Shown here in pieces: positions 55,232 to 60,000 of a stretch of DNA of 60,000 nt. The translations under genes were made by a program, and so were the position numbers. Position 1 is the stretch's first letter, and every line of letters starts with the position of its first letter. The DNA lies in the NCBI RefSeq assembly GCF_910592395.1, contig NC_088322.1:15373431-15433430 (forward strand), read 5' to 3'. Source of the stretch: Lineus longissimus. Lineage: Eukaryota; Nemertea; Pilidiophora; Heteronemertea; Lineidae. The notes under the pieces are model-generated. The model saw only the letters and a list, made by a program, of their open reading frames with translations. It had not been told where the DNA came from and ran no database searches.

Positions 55232-58224
55232 TTGGTTTCAGAATACCACAATTCTTCAATGATCTAATGCCAGAAACAATTTTCCTAATAGTAGAGAAAA
55301 TCTGTGATCCTAATGGATTTTTACACTTGAGTTCATTAACACCAGAAGTATCTTTTACCACTTTAGCTATAGTCAATAATACTCTCCTCAAAACTCATCA
55401 TCTTTCCCCAGCCTCAGAATCTAAACCCTTGGTGATGACTAAACCTTGGTTTAATAGATTTAATTCTGACAGCTATTTTTGCTTTCTAAGAATCGCATTG
55501 GCAAATTTCTTTTTCAGTGGAATTATCATATTAGAGGATTTTCAAGTGATCTTGATGTCAGTTTGTTCGTCGGTTTAAAAGTGTCCTTGTTTATACATTT
55601 CCTCTGATCAATTCGTGTAAAAGTGAGATAGTAGTGTTCTACACGCATCAAAAAGACTGTCGAGTATTACATAAGGGTGCAAGACTAATAATGCACCCTG
55701 ATTGCAGTCTAGCACTGATGTGCATGCGTTATACGCAACGCCTTGTATTGGTGCCAGTGGTCTCGATTTTTCGATAGAGATGTGGACGATGCCAGACCCG
55801 TCAGTTCGAAGTTAATTCCTTAAACCATGAGACATTAAAAAACCCTCGCATCAGATTGGAACGCGCGTTGCCCTGTGGATAAAACGAACAAAGATAACAC
55901 ACTTCGAAATTGCTGTTTTTGCTTGCAATTATTCTAGATAGAAAGAACGATACCAAAGTGTCTTTTATCATGAAAATACACAACAGCTCGTGTCATTTTC
56001 ATTTTTTGCCACATTTATCCAACTTTTACGATAAAACCATCAAATATGCAATATTCCCGAGGCGACCCGCCGAGCATGTCTGGGGATGAAGCTCAGACGT
56101 TTCCGCCTGTGGAATTAATTCATCCAATCAGACGCAGGAAGAATAGAAATCAATGGGTGCAAATCTGGCGTGACATCTCGCTGATGCGTCACAATAGCGA
56201 CGCATTGTTGATCCAGCTAGCGTATTATTACGCAGAGATTCATCGAGTGCATTTCTTACTCTTTGTTTTGTTTCATTGTGATTGGTCGCTTTGTTCCATT
56301 CAGAATCCCGCATTGTTTACGATGGACGCAGACGTACAAAGACTCAGCAGACGACAATGAAGTCTGCAACATCTTTTGCTACAAATGTGGAGATTTCGAC
56401 CTTTTCCTTACTATACTAATTAACCCATTGACTCAAGCTGTCTCGAGTGAAAGACTTGTCAAATACTACTGTATGCAACCCACTGATATACATGTATTTC
56501 GATGTGGCTGGCTGTTTGTCTGACCCTATGCTCCCTACCCTTGCCTTATTAGCATGCAAGGGTATAATATAGATAGAAGTATGAACTCTTATCTGCCCAA
56601 ACACTAAAGGTCAGACAGAATGATCCCAGTTTTTAGTAGCAATTCTGTTAAGATTCAAAATTAGGGACAATCTTTTCATGAAAAGACAAAATGAAGAACT
56701 TGCTAAAGCATCATTGTAAATCGGAAAAAAATACTGATGCAACTGATTTATTGGTGATGTGGCGACAGGCATACCACTCGTTAACAATGATTTAATCCCA
56801 GACCGAAACTGATCGATTCTTTAGCTATCTTCACTCAGCACTCCTTGCGCAATATCATGATTTGTTGGGATGTGTTAGGTCGCGCTTCCTGCATCAATCT
56901 ATTCTGTCATTTATCTTGATGGAGACTCAGTCAGGTAGGGAGAGTTTTTAAATCCTGTGCAAATTTGGCGCCAGTTGCGAGTGATTGAGTCGTGACACAC
57001 CGACGGCGTGACGCGTGTTGCTTGGTGAGTCAGAGGGACCAGTTGCTCATTGATTACATGATTGAAGAGGAAAAATATTGTCTAATATTTCAGTTCAACT
57101 GAAGGTGAAAGTCACCCAATTCATGATGACTAAACTAAACTGTCCGTCAGTTTCATTTCAATGTCACCCAAGTTGGTGCATGACCACAGTTAGGTCCCTG
57201 GGTGCAGCGAGGATTTCTGCCCATGTAGGCCTAAAGTGGTGACATGTTACGAAACTGATATCATCATGTTACACCCCGATGTCTACAAGTACAAAAAGTT
57301 GTCAATTATTGTGAATATTGCATGTGATGTGATGTAAGCATGTGCAGACAATGTGTCCATCAGTCACATAATCAGACGTGGCGAAGTGGCTGATTAGTCT
57401 GATATAGTCACGTAGTTGATGCAACTGAAATTTGTGAAGTCGCGTAACGACTTTTCATCAATAATGGATGATAAGTCTGTCTGTTGATAAACGTATGTGC
57501 GATGAATCGTGGTCTGTCCCCAACATGTCACGAACCCGATCCATCTAAACGCCATGGCTACAACATGCTAATCAAATGATTAAATGAGTTGCGTACACGG
57601 CGGTGTTCGATGCAACACCGTGCCACATCAAGAGATAAATAAGATAGATGATTCTTCCCCTTGTCATCCATCAGGGGGCGTGAGTCATGTGATGGTAGGC
57701 GACAGGACGGCACAGTCAGTCTCCTAGACAGTTTAGCACTTGGTGAGATCCCCGCGGACTTGGAGGGATTATCTGTTTTCTGAGCTGGATTGCTTGTAAC
57801 TTTGACTTGAACCGAAATCTGAGAGAATGAATAATCAGCTGTGCTTGAGAATCGGTAGCTGGGAGAGTCTTCGTGCATTTCTGACAAGTTGACATTGGCG
57901 ATTCTGTAACCAGCTTGAGAAGTTGATACCCTGCTTGAAGAGTATAATTCCCTCTTGAGAATTGATAATCATAGGAGAGCAAATCTTGAGCTTGATTCTG
58001 AACCACGGGAGGCTTTAAAGTCAGATCCCGAGTGCGTTGCCAGGTGTTAAGAATCTGCCCAGTCAGAAATCCATTCATCAACCTGGGCTTATTTTACCAC
58101 AACATGCATTCCTGCCAATGCTGTGATACAATGCCGCTGAGGTCAAAGAAGGGTAGCTGTTCTGTTTGTCCTGCATTCTAAATGTTCCCGGTTCTAGGTG
58201 GCCCAGGTTGTTCTATATATCCCA
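55232..58224. other. Non-coding stretch, locally CpG-rich
   Basis: 56040-56360 and about 56960-57010 are CpG-richer. The first has CCAATCAG at about 56134 and ATTGGTC at about 56281. Open frames of 100-120 codons occur on both strands but show no domains. Confidence 0.4.
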
Positions 58225-58542
58225 GGTTCTATGTGGCCAAGGTTCTATCTATGGTTCTATGTGGCACTTCACATGTGCTCATGTCCTGTTTGCCACAGGT
58301 TCTATGTGGCCAAGGTTCTATCTATGGTTCTATGTGGCACTACACATGTGCTCATGTCCTGTTTGCCACAGGTTCTATGTGGCCAAGGTTCTATCTATGG
58401 TTCTATGTGGCACTACACATGTGCTCATGTCCTGTTTGCCACAGGTTCTATGTGGCCAAGGTTCTATCTATGGTTCTATGTGGCACTACACATGTGCTCA
58501 GGTCCTGTGTGTCACAGGTTCTATGTGGCCACGTTTCCATGT
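58225..58542. repeat. 73-bp minisatellite, about 4.4 copies
   Basis: Units start with GGTTCTATGTGGCC at 58225, 58298, 58371, 58444 and 58517 (the last partial). Copies differ at only a few bases. Each unit has an internal GGTTCTAT word three times. 73 is not a multiple of three and the unit lacks stops in any forward frame, so three overlapping open frames of 125-142 codons arise. Confidence 0.95.
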
Positions 58543-60000
58543 GTGCCTGGCTGCACTGATTTAGGAGCAATGAAAACTGCATCAGGCATACTGATAACCT
58601 TCCTCAACACACTTGGGTTCATGTAGCATTTGGACTTCATTAGCCATCCATTCATCAAGGAGATAGCGCCAGCTCACCGCAACATACGTACTTGAATTAA
58701 GAAACATGCTACCTAATACCAGCACTAGAACATGCTAACGTAGCTCAGATTACTCCGCATCTACATGGACTACAGGTGTTAGCACACAGCTCTGCCACTC
58801 ACGAATCAACTCAAGTTATTTTCGGAGATTTTTTTCCTGCAGGAATTTTCCCCGATCATTTAAGCATGGAATTTGGCATCTGTACTCCATTTATTGCTGG
58901 TCGGCAATCAGTTCGACTGGTTGGGAATTCTAGCACATTTATCTGCACTCCGGCAGGAATTGCAAAAAATGTAGCACGTTGGTTGGTGAGATAAGGTGGT
59001 CAGAAGAATCTCCAGCTGGCCGTAGAATTTCCAGAAATAGATTAGTTTTTAACATGTTTTTCTGCCGAACTAGACATTATGGGTTGCTGGATTATTCCAA
59101 GTACTGCAGAAGGCCATTACTGTGGTGCGTGCAAGGGTGTTGAGGCAGGCAAATGGTTTGTTTTGGCCGCAGCTCAAAATGGAGCCGTCTGGTGAAACCA
59201 GTACAACAGAGGCTATAATATCATCTACAGTTATCAATCTGTTGATATACGAACTCAGAAACCCTCTTCTTGAGTGGCGATTGACACATATAAACTATTT
59301 CTTCCCATTTTAGCGACAGAGATTACGCTATAACCTATCATCTATAGATCTAGCTCAGTCTATAAACTTTCTCCTCCGTTTTCGCAACATAGGTTACGCC
59401 ATTCTACCCTACATGTCTCAACCACCAATAACCATCATGAATCACGTCTGCCCCTGCGGCGGTGAACATTCCTCCTCGAGGAGTCTGATTAACGGTATTA
59501 GGCAAGAAGCCAACGGCCTGCATGATTCACACGGAACCAGTCTATGATGTAACCATACAAGAGACTTCCGTGAGCTGATAAACATGGCAACTTGTAGTCG
59601 AATATGGCTTCGGAAAGCAGTGGTTGGAAATATATCGTTGGCCTCTTGGCAAGACATGCTTTTAAGTGATTCATGATTTCCTAGTGAGTTTCATGATTAC
59701 TATAATTCATGGCAAGCGGCCAAAGCACTTCCGCAAGTGTATAAACATGGCTACTACTAGTTATTAGGGGTATTTCCGGCTTGAAAATTAGAGTGGTTAG
59801 TCTGGCTGATATTGAACAGGAATTAAGGTTAAGGCCACTATTACAAATATGCCAGATTCTGACTGATGGTATAGTCCTTGGACAAGACACTTGATCTTGA
59901 AGGAGAAAGGTGTGAATCCATTATTAACAGATGAGTCAAGAATTTTAAGAAAATGTTGTGTTTTGAAAAGGGAACAGTAATGGTGTTGTTGTGTAGTATG
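58543..60000. other. Non-coding stretch to the window end
   Basis: Short open frames only. No repeat or RNA gene was recognised. Confidence 0.45.

Noticed and set aside
58166-58626. Three overlapping open frames of 125-142 codons as genes
   Set aside because: All come from the stop-free 73-bp minisatellite. Nothing outside the repeat supports coding.

Overview
The window looks like nuclear DNA of an invertebrate animal, probably marine. It has spliced genes with short introns, a BEL/Pao LTR retrotransposon, many tRNA-derived SINE-like fragments, several families of small inverted-repeat (MITE or foldback) elements, and long AT-rich non-coding stretches. The species cannot be fixed from the sequence alone. 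There is nothing prokaryotic here.

Layout. (1) 1-3180: the 3' half of a plus-strand gene. Seven exons (331-3075) encode the end of a BTB/BACK region and a complete C-terminal TLDc domain. One intron uses a GC-AG splice pair, and a poly(A) signal follows the stop. (2) 3224-4340: a degenerate tandem array with a period of about 66 bp, interrupted by a 165-bp inverted-repeat element. (3) 4412-12129: a complete, very young BEL/Pao retrotransposon on the minus strand. It has two 740-bp LTRs differing at 2 positions, a 5-bp target duplication GACTG, and one uninterrupted Gag-Pol frame of 1803 codons. (4) 12130-13262: tRNA-like pieces, a 55-bp duplication, and a second short copy of the 66-bp array family. 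(5) 13340-13723: a probable promoter with CCAAT motifs and the first coding exon of another plus-strand gene (35 codons, strong splice donor). (6) 13724-60000: no convincing exon of that gene follows, so this is most likely a very long first intron or intergenic DNA. It is studded with MITEs, hairpin elements, short tandem duplications, homopolymer tracts, tRNA-like SINE heads and a 73-bp minisatellite near the end.

The two host genes are partial and need not be related. The best-supported object is the retrotransposon. Its LTRs carry a TATA-like box and a poly(A) signal on the coding strand, a purine tract abuts the 3' LTR, and every catalytic motif checked is present. Its leader is only 40 nt and has no normal tRNA primer-binding site. 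The rest of the interest lies in structured non-coding DNA: two copies of a near-perfect 100-bp hairpin, a 744-bp long-TIR element with a duplicated end, facing G18/C19 tracts, a cluster of AAGGTC(A/G) motifs, and a minisatellite open in three frames. I did not find a clearly undescribed biological system, and all functional statements about non-coding parts are inference.
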